A stretch of 64,000 nt of DNA from Physcomitrium patens (Eukaryota; Streptophyta; Bryopsida; Funariales; Funariaceae): positions 16,977,095 through 17,041,094 of the forward strand of contig NC_037260.1 in NCBI RefSeq assembly GCF_000002425.4, given 5' to 3'. The position numbers and the translations under genes are program-made. Position 1 is the first letter of the stretch. Each line of letters opens with the position of its first letter. Positions 1 through 12,380 of the stretch are shown one piece after another. The notes under the pieces are model-generated. The model ran no database searches and had not been told where the DNA came from. It saw only the letters and a program-made list of their open reading frames with translations.

Positions 1-840
1 TAAAAAAAAAAAATACATATAAAGACAAGAAAAAGACAATGCAACAAGAAGAAGAAAAAGAGCACTGGGCAAGATGAGGAGAATCACCCAAGTATAATAT
101 GGGGTACAAGAACAATGACGCTCTGGAAAGAATGAGAGAGAATCTGTCTCTCTCTTTTTCCACTACACAGCATACCTTCTCAGCAACAACGCACACACCC
201 AAGAGCACACACACCACCCAACAGTGGTAGTAGTAATAGTATCAACAAAGGCACCGATTAAGATCCGAGACCTTGGGCGCCCGTGCTACGCCACCTCCAG
301 AGCACATCAATGCCACAAGACCGTAAGAACATTGAGTTATTGGGGGCACAGAGATCCAGAACTCGGGGCCGAAGGCGGGCAAACGGGATCCGGGGGGGGG
401 GGGGGGGAGACCAAGACCGCCCCACAAGGCCCAGATAGTCGAGGAAAAGGTGCGAAACTACAGCGTAAGGGGAAGCGGGGATTGATAGATTGATACGCCG
501 GTGCTCTCGCCATGCCCTGGATTTCGCAACTATGCGCGATGATGCATAATGGCCACGATCCCAGCAACCCTCGTTGAATGTCCGCCGAGGCTTCCTGCGG
601 CGGTGGCGCTGATCGTGAGCGTGTTCGCGTGGTGGTGGTGCCATGAGTCCATTCTTTCTTTCTGTGCTTCACAGGGCACGAAACTGTTTTGTGAGTGAGT
701 GAGTCCATGAATTCCTCGTTCATGGGGCTCTTTGTAATGGACTGTCTGTCTGTCTATCTGTCATCCATGGGAGGTTAAGTTTAGGGCAGAGGATTCTCTG
801 CTTCTTGCTTTGCAGTCTGCTTGTTGCCATGAACTTGGGG
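1..840. other. Unassigned mixed-composition segment
   Basis: This stretch is richer in G+C than the next 3 kb and has CT-rich and CA-rich patches, so it resembles a plant promoter or 5' leader. Short open frames exist on both strands (about 224-493 plus, 258-723 minus), but they overlap, are low in complexity and match no family I recognise. It may be the upstream region of a gene lying off the left edge. I see no supported gene. Confidence 0.3.
392..407 (+). repeat. G homopolymer (16 G)
   Basis: An uninterrupted run of 16 G. Runs this long can form quadruplex structures and are often miscalled in length by sequencers. Confidence 0.9.
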
Positions 841-1552
841 GCAACAAACAAGAGATTGTACTCTTTTTTTGTTGAGTTAATGTTTTTATAATTTGCACGA
901 AGAACATTTACAAGAGAGATTTTTACCCAATAGTGAGGATGCGTTTGGACAATCACAAAGGCCCTCATATTCAAACTCAATTTGTGGCTCCATTTATGAT
1001 TTATCAATCCACACCATATTGGTTGAAGGTATTGTATCTTCCTTTAGACTACTCTCACCTTGAATTTACCTTTCATTGGACTAATCTTGTTATCTTGCTT
1101 TCTCAAATCTTGTGAATGGTTATGTTTGTAAGATTTTGTTTGGCTATGGTGATTAAGCCATTTAGTAAAGTTTTAGGATTTTTCTTTTTTCTTTTCACAC
1201 TTGCATTCTTAGACTCTCTTTTTGTGGTGTAAAAGATAGCTTGATTAGGTCATGTTTAGATTTTACATCATTCCTTAAAAGTGCATTGCTTGTGCATTCT
1301 TATTTGATTTAGATTGCATACTTGATGTTGATTTTTGACACTCAATTTGTTGTATACAATGATCTTTATTTACACAACAACTATACTAGTCTTATATATT
1401 GAACTAAAATGGAGCTAATCATCAAAGTGGTATGTATTTTTATCCAAATATATATATATATATATATATACATTTAGAAATAATTCCATATTTATCTTAG
1501 AAAATATTAAATATTACTAGTCTAAAAAATTATTTTACTTAAAGAAAAAAGT

Positions 1553-1597
<45 letters not shown>

Positions 1598-2461
1598 ATG
1601 TGTGTCTGTGTGTAAATATAAAAAATATCATTAAACAAGAAAAATCATTCTAATTAATATCAATAGATTGATTTAATCTTGAAACTTCTAATATTATAAT
1701 ACATCTATTGATGACTTGTATTATAACATGTTATTTTTGTTGTTGAAAAATATATACATGTTACATTATTGCCTTTGTTTTTGTTACTTGGGCTTTCAAG
1801 ATTACAAGCAAGCACAAGACAATACCTTCTAAAATCAAACATAAGATATCCAACAATCAAAAAAATAAGTTTTCATTTATTAACTTACCCAAAATTCACA
1901 TGACCTTCCGCCCAACACTATTCTACCTCATAACATTACTGGATAGATCTAACTATGCATTATGCTAATTCTTGATTGCTCCATTGTGTTTCTCTCAATC
2001 TTTAAATATTCTTCTATCTTATTGTGTCTTTGTTAATTTTGGTTTCACTATCATAACTCTTTATCTCCTTGTTTATTGTTTTGCTAATATTGTGTTGTCA
2101 CATTACTTTGGCAAGTATCATCCATAAGTGCATACAATCATATTAGGGGGATAATAGTTCTCTATTTATTAAGCATAAAATCTTATTCTTAAAGGATATG
2201 AGACAAATGTAATATTTGTTTATCCAAATATTGTCTTTAGATGATCATCTATACAATGATGTTTGTCTACTAGACACTTGATGCAAGCCCAAAAAAAGTC
2301 TTATTAAACTAGTGTGATTTTAGTGTAATACAATGTATACTATATTTTAATTATAAAAATTTAAATTTAGGCAAATACATTAACTTCAAACATTTAATTG
2401 TTTTACATAGTTTTAAGCAAATAGCTAGCTAGCTAGATAGATTATTTTATTTTTATTGTTG

Positions 2462-2501
<40 letters not shown>

Positions 2502-4200
2502 AATCAAGTAAAAATGCTGCATGAAAGTTTAACTAATTAACTTTTGAATACTTTAATCTATGTTATAGCTTTTGTTTTAGAATTTAGATAACATATTTAA
2601 TTATACCATATATTTATATATTATTTTTGCTTAAATACTTAATTTAATTCCTAAAATTTTAAATGATATTTTTCAAAAATTAGGCAAAACTTTGGTCCTT
2701 CAATTTACTCTTTAATCTGTTGGAAGTTCATAAATCTGGTGTATATGTTCAACAAGTAGTTTAGAATTATCTTTATTGGTGATGTTCTAACTAGTTAAGA
2801 GGAACAGAAATTACAATTTTAAAAAATTTAAATAAATTTTAAAAGAGAAATTTTAGGATAAATGGTTGACATTTTCTCAAGTATGCTTATATGTAAATCA
2901 CAAATACATCTTATCATTTTATATAGAATCATCAAGATTAAAATTATCTCTTTTAGATTGTCATTGTTTCTATCAGACCTGACATTCAAATTAATCGTTT
3001 TTATTTCATTATTAATTAACTTATAATTAAGAACACAATGTAATTTATACATGAGGGTATAAAGTATGCCTAATACATTTACATTTTATTTTTTAAAATA
3101 TGGTGCATTATATATATATATATATATATATATATAAGAGATTTTTAATTATAAAAATATTCATTGTTCAAATGCATACATGATTTTATGTAGTGTAAAG
3201 ACACATATAACCATGTGTGTTTTTAATGAACAAAACACGATCATACTCTTTACATTTTTGTTACAATTTAATTGTACAATCTAGACATCCATTAAAATTC
3301 AACAAAAGTTCAAAATTCAATCCATTTTAATCCAAGAGTGTTTTTATTGTTGTGTGATCTTGAACCATAAGCTGCCAGTTAAATGTTACCTGTAGTACAA
3401 GATGACATCAAATAATATTGAAGAAGTACCTCTTGTTGTATTGAAAAGTAAAAATAAGACTAATTTAATTTAACATTCCTTTTGGAATACTGCTGCAGGT
3501 TTCGACATGTCATGTACCACAACAAATGAAAAAAGACAAAAAGAAAAAACACTACTACAATGCACACAATACTAATTACAGTTCTTTGCATTGCACAATG
3601 TGCACAAAATTGTAGAAAACTACTTGTAGGATGTAAAATTGCAATGCAATTGAACAGGTCATTCCATTCATAATCTTTCGGCACTACATTTACCTCTTCT
3701 ATAGTAACTGTTGATTTTAACACTTTAACAGTATCTTCTACCGCACTGCATCCATGACTCAAATAAGATTACTTTTAATAAGACCAATTTATTATTATTT
3801 GAGCATCATGATTCCTTCTTCTACCATATACATGGAAATGTTTTTAAAGAAGCTAAGATGATGAAAAAACACACACACACACATATATATAACAAAACAA
3901 CAACAACAACAAGAGAGAAAGAGGAGGAAAACAAGATGGATCAAAGATGGCAATTAAAGGTTATATTATTAGGGGTTTTGTTTTATAACGTCAAAGATCA
4001 AAGAAATAAAAAATTAAAAAATATACGTGCAATGTGCACAACAATCAAAATTCAAGATCATGGCCTTGTTCACCACCATATAAAACCCACATTTTATTTT
4101 TTTTATTTTTTTATTTTTTATTTTGTAAAACAATCACTTTTCCAACTTCTAAAACCCTTTTTGTAAAGAGAAAAATAAGAAAAATAATGAAAAAATAAAT
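841..4200. other. AT-rich intergenic DNA, no gene seen
   Basis: Strongly AT-rich sequence with stop codons in all frames and several TA or TG microsatellites. Some stretches may be decayed repeats, but I could not pair them with anything else in the window. Confidence 0.6.
1552..1613. repeat. Compound (TA)n(TG)n microsatellite
   Basis: About 12 TA units run straight into about 19 TG units with two interruptions. Further pure TA arrays lie at about 1448-1470, 2465-2499 and 3109-3136. Confidence 0.9.
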
Positions 4201-4356
4201 AAAAAATAATTAAAAAACTTCACACACGTGGACTCCATCGAGCCCTCGTGGCAGCAAATCCCCACGTCGTGAAATGAGATGGGTCGGCGAGGGGGTCCGT
4301 TATCCACCCATGGACGGACGTTGTTGGTCCTCGTCAACTTCTGTCGCTTACATGGG

Positions 4357-4408
4357 ATCGTCGTCGTCGTCGTCGTCGTCCTCATCATCGACGTCGTCGT
4401 TGTCGTCG
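4357..4408 (+). repeat. (GTC)n trinucleotide repeat in the leader of the ycf33 gene
   Basis: About eight perfect GTC/CGT units followed by imperfect ones, about 100 bases upstream of the chosen ycf33 start. It sits where base composition shifts from AT-rich intergenic DNA to the gene, so it is probably transcribed as 5' UTR. CpG-rich triplet arrays in leaders vary in length between individuals. Confidence 0.75.
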
Positions 4409-4505
4409 GCTTGCTTCTTCACCACCGCGAGGCACACTCGGTGTTTGCAAGGGGAGCTCGCAATTGAGCAGAGGAGGATATTTGTGGCGCTCTGCATTGC
4501 AAGCT

Positions 4506-5162
4506 ATGGCGACTCTGCAAGCTTCAACCTCGATTTCGACTCTGTTTTGTGGGCCTCGGACGTCGGTGTCGCGATTGGCAGCGCCGGGGACGACGTCGAG
4601 ATTACCTGTAACTCGTCGCTCGAAGCAGGTGAAATTGGCTCCACTAACCCTAGCTCCATCAACCCCCGAGGTTCTGGTTCGTGGCTTAGTTGATTCACAG
4701 GCGGATATATTGCCACGGATGGAGGAATTGGCCACTTGTAAATATAATGAGGATGAGATTAATGAGCGAGTGAGTAGCTTGGATTGTGTTTCGGTTAGTG
4801 AGTTCTTAGGGTCCGCTAATGGCACCCTGGAGAGATTTGTGAGGGAAAATGCTCGGGAGTTAGCTATAGGTAGTCTCGCGCTTGCTCTGTTTTGTCTTCC
4901 TGACGAGCGTGCGCTGGCATTGGGGCCCGAAGGACCACTGTTGGAGGAGTTTTGGGATAATGTTCGGCGGTATGGTTTTTACTTCTTCACTGTGGTGTCC
5001 GGAGGATTGTACAGCTTGACGAAGCCGCTGTTGGATCTTTTGAAAGACCCGTCGACGCAAATCTTGGTTGCTATAGCGGTATTCGGCACTCTGTATCTCG
5101 TGTACCTGACTGTTAGTACGATGCTTGGCTTAAATGATTTCTCTTATGAGTATGCTCAATAA
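4506..5162 (+). CDS. ycf33: Nucleus-encoded plastid Ycf33 (DUF751) protein, intronless
   Basis: A single open frame of 218 codons. I chose the ATG at 4506 because the protein then starts MATLQAS and continues with a Ser/Thr/Arg-rich, acid-poor stretch typical of a chloroplast transit peptide; an in-frame ATG at 4464 is less likely. Residues about 147-209 carry the Ycf33 signature: the FWDN-RRY motif, then two membrane-spanning stretches (about 157-175 and 186-206) separated by a K-P-LLDLLKDP loop. A further hydrophobic stretch ending in ALALG lies at about 118-140. Ycf33 is a small membrane protein encoded in cyanobacteria and in some algal plastids; its function is poorly known. Here it is a nuclear gene with no intron, unlike its neighbours. 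Family assignment is fairly sure; exact cleavage sites are inferred. Confidence 0.82.
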   Translation: MATLQASTSISTLFCGPRTSVSRLAAPGTTSRLPVTRRSKQVKLAPLTLAPSTPEVLVRGLVDSQADILPRMEELATCKYNEDEINERVSSLDCVSVSEFLGSANGTLERFVRENARELAIGSLALALFCLPDERALALGPEGPLLEEFWDNVRRYGFYFFTVVSGGLYSLTKPLLDLLKDPSTQILVAIAVFGTLYLVYLTVSTMLGLNDFSYEYAQ

Positions 5163-5509
5163 ATGAAGAAATGGCTTTGTCCTTACTCTTTTGATTGGCA
5201 TACTCGCTCTATTTGCACCTGTCGTGTGTGCTTCGTTGCATAATTTTGTTTGTCACTCTTCGTAGCGTTTGGCGGTGTGTTGCGACGGTCTTTAATTGCA
5301 GTTGTATTCAGTATCTCTCATGGGTTTATCCAATGGTGCCAGCATTTATTCCTTTTTCAATTGGGATTCTCTCTCTTCCATTCCACCCGTCTGCTTGGAT
5401 TAAGCTATGTCAATCTTGCTGAACGGAAGTAATTTCGAAGTTCTCCAGTAATTGCCCATGAAACTTTAAAGAGTGGAACTATCATAACGTGCAATTTTCT
5501 GCGTCCTGG

Positions 5510-5539
<30 letters not shown>
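5510..5539 (+). repeat. A homopolymer (30 A) downstream of ycf33
   Basis: Thirty consecutive A begin about 350 bases after the ycf33 stop codon, with an AATAAA hexamer shortly beyond the run (about 5562). It may be a slippage-prone tract inside the 3' UTR, or the fossil poly(A) tail of a retrocopy. A comparable run of about 24 T lies at 6001-6024. Confidence 0.85.
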
Positions 5540-5542
<3 letters not shown>

Positions 5543-8272
5543 GACAGTTTTCATTGCTGAATAAAAGTCTTGTATGTCTTACGTACTGCATGCCTTTGTA
5601 ATTTTCAGGGTTTAGGCTATAGGTAATCAAGTCCTTGCAGGCCCTAGCACAGTTGCAGTGATTTCAATATCAGGGCTTTGTGGATTGCCTTTTAAATTGC
5701 TGTCGTGTGGCGTTCTTTGAGGTCGTGCAGTCATCCTGTTGTAGAATTTTTACCCGTGCCTGAAAAACGTGCGAAGCGAAGATGACCATGTTCTTGCCAG
5801 TTGAATGATTTTAAAATTGGTGTATGTGATGATGATTACCCACCAGACTTGTGAATGGCTGCCGGTGTAGCCAGCCAAATTGGTCAGGCATCTCAGAATC
5901 AGCTCTAAGTCAATTCATTGCTGACCATTCCATTGGAGTGTGGCGTAAACCTAAAATTCACGACACCAGTGAGCTTGCGAACAGTTCTGTAATTTTTGCA
6001 TTTTTTTTTTTTTTTTTTTTTTTTGAGGTAGTCGTTCAACCTAATCTTTCAGCTGTCAATGCTGATGTGCTAGCGAATAATGCTGGGCAGTCCAGAAGGA
6101 ATAAGTGAGTTCAAGTCAACTAATTTTCTTTTTGAACAACACTTCACTGGACTCAATTCGCTGTCTTTCAACAAGTCGTACACAAGAACAAGTGTCCCCG
6201 AAGCACCACTATCTTTACACCTGGTGTGGATTGAGTGGCCCCATGTAAAGATAATTGCGATGCCAGAATCTTGAAGCATGGGGATTCCTTCTGGTTTGCT
6301 CAATTTTGTTGCTCCGGCTCCCGATCTTTGCAAGTTATGCAGCCTAGTGTAAAAAGCATGTTGAGAAGACAGCTGGCAAGCAACTGGAAATGCGACAAGC
6401 GTGAGTCATGTAGTATGCGATTCCAACACTCCAATCAATGTATAGACTGGTGTGCACTAATAAATGTAAAGCTTCTGCTTCCAAATGATGTTATCCCAAT
6501 CCAGAGAAGAAATTACTCCAACTTGGCCGATTTAGAGTCATGCTTATCGCCGCAGAATACGAGAGGCGCACACCGCATCGACAGAAATTACGAATTTAAT
6601 GTGGTCCTGGTAAGAATTAGTTGCTGAGTCGTGCCCGAGAGAGTAGGCCGAATTCAATGCAACCGTATCTGCCGCTGTGCTTAACGGGAGGTCGTCTTCT
6701 CCCCGCCCTAATTCTACCCTGATAAATTTGAGTTCGGTGTTTTCCGAGTTACCGTTCACTATAGGCTCCGTTTTCATGTGACACCAAGTGTTATTCTCTG
6801 ACGGTGTTCTTACCAGACACTACGTCAGACTTTTGTTGCCTTGCAGAACCAGAGGTGGGTTTCGACTTTGAAGCTTGTGTGAGCTTAGTTCATAGTTTCG
6901 GTGTTTCCAATCGGTTTGGAGTGTTCGGGCTTGTGGGAGTCACTCTGGATTCTTTTGTCGGGGTGAGTTATCTCGCCGGATTTCTTGTGGTGGGAAGGAT
7001 TCAGAGGGCAGCTGGTGTTCGAGGTGGAAAGGTCCTGCAATTGCTGGAACTGTGGATTCTGGGCTGGTGGCGGGAATTTCTCGTGGCTTTTCTCGTAGTT
7101 TTGGTGGATTAAGCGCCGTGACTGTTGTTTCTTCGACTTTTGGACCGATTGTCTCCAGAGTGTGTGGCGAACGATACATACTTGTCTCTTTTCTTGGTTC
7201 TTTAATTGCCGTGAGTTGAATTTAGCTGCCGATGTACGTTGGTGATGACAAGGTAGAACTGCGGTGAATTATATTCATAACTTCAGAGCTGTCAGCGATT
7301 TGGAATCTTCGCGAATAGATTAGCAAAATGCACATCTTCGGACGCATCTTACGCTTTTCATGTGCTAGTAATTGATTGTTGAGCTGCAGCGGATCTTTTC
7401 CGAGTGATTGTACCTTGAGCGCTAATTGCTGTTTCTTGCCCCTGTCTTCGAGAAGAGCTTTCTTGACACATTGAAAGTTTAAAGGATAGTCACCATGCTC
7501 TTTGAATTAATATGAAGGTTTTAGGCATTGATCTTTCTCCAATCCTGTCTTGACCTATCCTAGGGATTAGGGGAGCAAATATTTTTCCCTTGGTTTGCGG
7601 TCTTAAGAGGATGCGATTCTACTACTGCATTCATGTCACAGGATCCTTTCGCTTTCTGATTGTGGGTTATGGACGAAACGAACGCGATTAAGTGCATCAA
7701 CCGTTATTATTCGTTCTTTAGAACTCGAAAGATTTGAGAATTTTCATTGAACATTTCTTTTCTCGTTGAATGTGAGCTTTAAAGCATTGATTCGAGTTGT
7801 GGGTAGAGGCGAATGAGTGCAATTTGATAAATGCGTTGGACACCGACCAATCCTTCGGTATATTGAACCTTCAGTCGAACTTGACCTTTTGAAGTGAACT
7901 GCTTTACATTCCTCACTGCCTTATTCAATTCTTGTATGTCTTGACACTCTCCAGTTGCATTTTGCAAGATATGTTTGCTTGTAGCTCAGCTGGAGTGTGC
8001 CTTAATATATGTGAAGAGGTTATTCAACAGCTGGTTGTGTATTCTGTGGTACAGGTACAGATGACCGGCAAAGAATTGGCGTAAATAACAGCTATTATAA
8101 CCTCGTGTCGATATTGTTTTACGGTTGCCGGCGAACTCAACAGTTTGGTTTCTATATTTGATTTTGAAGCATCGAATCAGAGGGTGGGTGGAGGACCGAA
8201 TTTGGCACAACTTGGAGAATCGTAGGGTGATTAGAGTTTGATTGTGGTGGATAACTTATTTAGGATTCGCTG
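5540..8272. other. Non-coding stretch between ycf33 and the next gene
   Basis: Base composition is gene-like (unlike the AT-rich blocks), but no open frame here resembles a known protein. It probably contains the 3' end of the ycf33 transcript and the promoter, leader or upstream exons of the gene starting near 8273. A candidate upstream exon ends at a good donor (gtgagt) near 6400, but I could not connect it with confidence. Confidence 0.4.
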
Positions 8273-9197
8273 ATGGTAATATGTGAAGCAGTTGAAAGAA
8301 CTGGTCGTTCTGCTGAAGGGCGGATGGGAGGGCGCAGTTTGCAGCGGCGTGAACTCACACCCTCGTCTTTTAGGAAGAAGTTAACCCAAGAAGTCCAGCG
8401 CAAGTTGCAGAAGGTACTGGGGAAAGCATAAATGCTACTGAGTGGAGAAGAAAATATCTTTTAGAAAGATTTATGTTCCAATCAAGCAGAGTTATTTTCA
8501 CAACACGTAGTTTTACATTTTTGACTATGGACACCAAATTTAAACTATTTTCATATTTCTCCAATTTTATGACTATACGTCGATTGCAGGCACTTGATTA
8601 TCCCGCTCAAAGAGGAGAATTATTGCGGCAACTTTTTACTGACGTTGCCTTAGAAGTGGACAAGCGTGCTCTAGGTAAGAAAAAGCTTCCGTTTTAAAGT
8701 TCACAACTAATTCATCTGATCACGATTAGCCATAACATTCTTGTAATGGTCAGGTGATCTTGTTGTGCGAATAGGTTACATCGTGGAATATTGTTTATGT
8801 AGTATAAGTTTGGCGTTTGCACTCTAGCTTCAGAGTATATTTCATCTCAGTGTGAAGGCTGGCTATGGATTTGCAATTCATTACCAACCTGAGGTGTAAT
8901 GGGAATGTCGTTTTCGCAGAGAGACTTTATGGTTCTTCACAAGCTGCCGACGGTGTTGAGAATGGTGGTTCTGTGAATGCAAACGGCACATACCCACGCC
9001 CATGCTTCTATGAAATTTTCGCACAACACTATACCCAAGTTCCGGAGGATGGAAAGGAAATCCTTCCTCTGTTTCTACAATTATGGAGTCAATCATTTGT
9101 TTCTCAAATATTTGCGCTGCTCTTCCATCGCTGGGTAATTTATTCTATGAAACCAATTTAATTTTGTAGTCAGGTTTCATCTTTGGTCTTAGTTGAA

Positions 9198-9256
<59 letters not shown>

Positions 9257-11170
9257 CAACTCATTTTGAGGCTCATTTAATTATTTGAACCAGCTTGAAC
9301 GACAGAATCTACTTCTGACAGAATCTTACTGGATTTGACAGTTGTTTGAGATTCCCAGAGAAGAGTCAGAGGGGTTTTTGCGATACTCAACAGCGTTTGT
9401 AGAGGGCGCAAGCAATATATTTTGGATTGATTTGCAAAGTAATGTGCGGCGATTTTACTCCATGTTTAATGTAAGGTGTTTTTGCTTTTCTTTGTCTGAC
9501 TTAATTTCATTCTATTGTCTTTGGCCTCTCATTCCTCATTGTTAAGCTCCTTGCAGAACTTCGGATATATAGCTATGCTCGTTTTGTAACTGGATTGTTT
9601 TGTGCATTTCATATGCTGTAATGTGCTCCAGAAAATCTTCGTTCTCTGTATGAGTTCTGATGAGTCAATGTGTTGGTCTTATTCTATATCCTCATCTTGA
9701 CTGGTGTTCTGATTGTAGTATACATTTGAGGAGGTTGTCTTAGACTCTGAGCGTCTCACAAGGGTTCCCATTCAGGTGCAGCTTTCTAACTTTTCGGGTT
9801 ATTATGGCGTACTCCGGTCCTAGCTAGCATGATTGGTTTTCTGGATTGTTTTAAGTCAGCGCCCAAGTTCTGCTGTGTAGTTCTCAGACTTCTGTAGAAA
9901 TAGGATTATAGATTCTCGATCGCTGATGTAGTGCAATTATTTTTCTATTGTTGAATGGGCAGGCTCGACAAGATCTTCTTTTATTGGTTTCTCGGTACCT
10001 GTTATACTATGAACCAGGTACTAGTGACTTATTTGAATCTAATGTATACTGGATGTACCTGTACTATGCTTTCTGAAGGTTTTGCTACGTCTCTCAAAGG
10101 CAAAGGAAGAAGTCAGTGTATGTCAAAACGTCAGTTGCAATCATTGTTTTAGATAACAGACCAAGAAAGTTTCTCTTTTGAGACTTGTGTAGCCGACAGA
10201 TTGGGGTACTATTTGAAGAATGTACCGAAGTCATCCAACGTTGTCCTTGAACCAGCTGATATGTTTGTCACGGAGCTTACAGATCAGGTGCATGTCTTCT
10301 TTAAATTCTTTTTTAATGCTTGCAGATGATATATCTGTTTGGAGTGTTTTCTTTTCTAACACAAGATATTTCATGATTATTTATTTATTTATTTATATTG
10401 AGTTTATATTCTGATCTGTTTCCAGCATTTTTCTTTGTTTGATGAGACTTTCAGTTACAGAAGGTCAAGGTGGAGCCTGTGCTTCTACATTATTTGTCAA
10501 GCATGAAGGCACTGAAAGGTGATGAGATAATTCTTTATTAATCTTTTTCTTGCACGTACAGACGGATCTCACGTCAGAAAGTCTTGTTGGATCATTTTGT
10601 GATTGTATCAACTCACACCAAAATACCTGATAGTGAATGTGTCATGATATTGTTTGAAGGTGTGGAGTTGCGGGCAACCACGAGTACACGGTTAAAAACT
10701 GCTTTGTACTCCTTCACAGCTCCTGGAGGACCCATGTACCCAACTCGGCCAGTCCGACATGCTGCTTGGGAAACCTTGGATGTCCTCTTTCCAGTGAGTT
10801 CGTATATCCTAGAGTTCTAATTGGACAAATCGTATTAATAACATGAGACTTTGGAAAGAATCACAAGGGCTACTAATCGTCGCATTCACCATTTGCTGCA
10901 CTGAGAAATTGCATTTGCACGACCTGAAATTGATGGTTCAATAATTTACTTATTTTGGTATCGTAGATTGGACGGCATTCAAGACACCTTATCAGCCTTT
11001 TTTTCCGATTACTGCACCCATACTACTGGCCAGTGTCAGCCTGGAACTTCACAATTACAACAATCAAGGCCTTGTATGCGAAGATCCTAAACACGGTGTT
11101 TGAGATCTTCGCAATTATACTGATGGGTTTTGAGAGGATACTGGGTGTCCGCCGCGTGGTGCATGATTAA
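8273..11170 (+). CDS. Ten-exon gene for a conserved plant protein of unknown function, probably organelle-targeted
   Basis: Exons read as 8273-8413, 8590-8674, 8920-9134, 9342-9470, 9719-9775, 9963-10017, 10160-10287, 10455-10495 (or to 10518), 10562-10793 and 10967-11170. All introns start GT and end AG and keep frame, giving about 428 residues. Visible blocks are YPAQRGELLRQLFTD near residues 50-65, LWSQSFVSQIFALLFHRW near 130-147, a FWIDLQSNVRRFY stretch near 170, and a hydrophobic C-terminus (LMGFERILGV) ending at the stop. I recall similar plant proteins annotated as 'MAR-binding filament-like' or 'seed maturation-like', mostly predicted plastid proteins, but I cannot confirm this. The ATG at 8273 follows an in-frame stop and the N-terminus does not look like a transit peptide, so upstream exons may be missing. 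The boundary after exon 8 is uncertain. It faces the eL27 gene tail to tail. Confidence 0.72.
9202..9255. repeat. Compound (CA)n(TA)n microsatellite in an intron
   Basis: About 16 CA units followed by about 11 TA units inside the third intron of the gene at 8273-11170. Confidence 0.9.
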
Positions 11171-12380
11171 CATGTTTACATATTCTATATATTTGTTGAT
11201 CTTTAAGTATAATCTGCAAGTATGATTTGCAGGGGCTATAGTCCTTGAATTGCAAACTTAGGCGTGTTGAGTTTTTTCGAAATGCTCTTGAATGAGTCCT
11301 TTTAGAGCATCCATTTTTGTGAATTTATTGAGCAATTGTTGTTAATTAAATTAGCAAATTGTTGTTAAACAAATTAGACGTTGATGAAAGATTTTAACGT
11401 GAAACACATCAAAAGGATTCAAACCTGGTCATTGAACCACTTCAATTGGATTATTTATAGCATCCAATTTTTCCCATGAAACGAAGTAACTAATTGATTT
11501 TTCAGTACTGCTACTTCACTACACTTACGACAGGATTTGGCGCATTTGTTTGTAAACCAATGTTACATACACAACGTTTGGAACCATTGCAACAGTGTCG
11601 TTTTCTTTAATTCTTCTTTATTTTATGCGTGTTTCTACAACGGGTGTAAGTATTATGATTCCAATGAGTACGTTCAAACAATTAATTGTAGGGGTAGGAG
11701 ACGACCGGTTCATAGTGATAAATATAATTTTACTTCCAAAGCCAGTTCGCAAAATGTCACATGATGTGACAGATTTATATTCTCTTTCAATAGGTCATGA
11801 CGATATGCCGCCAAACATTACTAAAGGCCAGGTTCAGATTCAGAGCAGTTGTTGTTCATTGCAAGACGCAGGTGTAAATTACTACGGCATCCCTTGTCCA
11901 ATGGACCGACACTCATAAGGTTGGTTTGCCCAGTGTTGTTCATTATGTACTTATCTAGTGAATAAATTAAAATTCAAAAAATGTTTGCAAACCAGACTGA
12001 AAGAGAAATTGTAAGCTGAAGTCATGGCATAGCTAAAATGCCGTATATGACAAGCCAAGCTATTGGACATAACAAGTAACCATCAAGTAGTAAGGGAAGC
12101 TGGCAATTAACTGTGTTTGAGAGATGACTAAGTTTAATAACTTAAACAAGTACAAAAATATGTGGAGTTTTCTATAAAGGATGACGTACCATCAATGTTC
12201 ATCAAATAGAGACAACCATATCATGCAGTGAAAATGAAACGAAGTATTCAAAGGAAAGTGAACCGAGAAAATATGACTTCCAGTAGTGAATGAAGAACAT
12301 CATCCAGTCTTTCCAGAAAAAGTTTCAGGAACAGAACGAGATTCTCTCATCTCAAACTGCAGAAAATCTTGAAAATTTTC
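11171..12380. other. Convergent intergenic region
   Basis: About 1.2 kb between the stop codons of two genes that face each other. It should hold both 3' UTRs. I see no further gene; the open frames near 11537-11918 match no known family. Confidence 0.5.

Noticed and set aside
242-723. Overlapping open frames on both strands in the first 700 bases
   Set aside because: They overlap out of frame, are low in complexity and resemble no protein family. Open frames arise easily in G+C-rich leader DNA.
6804-7112. A 102-codon hydrophobic frame upstream of the ten-exon gene
   Set aside because: It is Val/Phe/Gly-rich with no family match and no splice link to the downstream exons. Probably leader or intron DNA.
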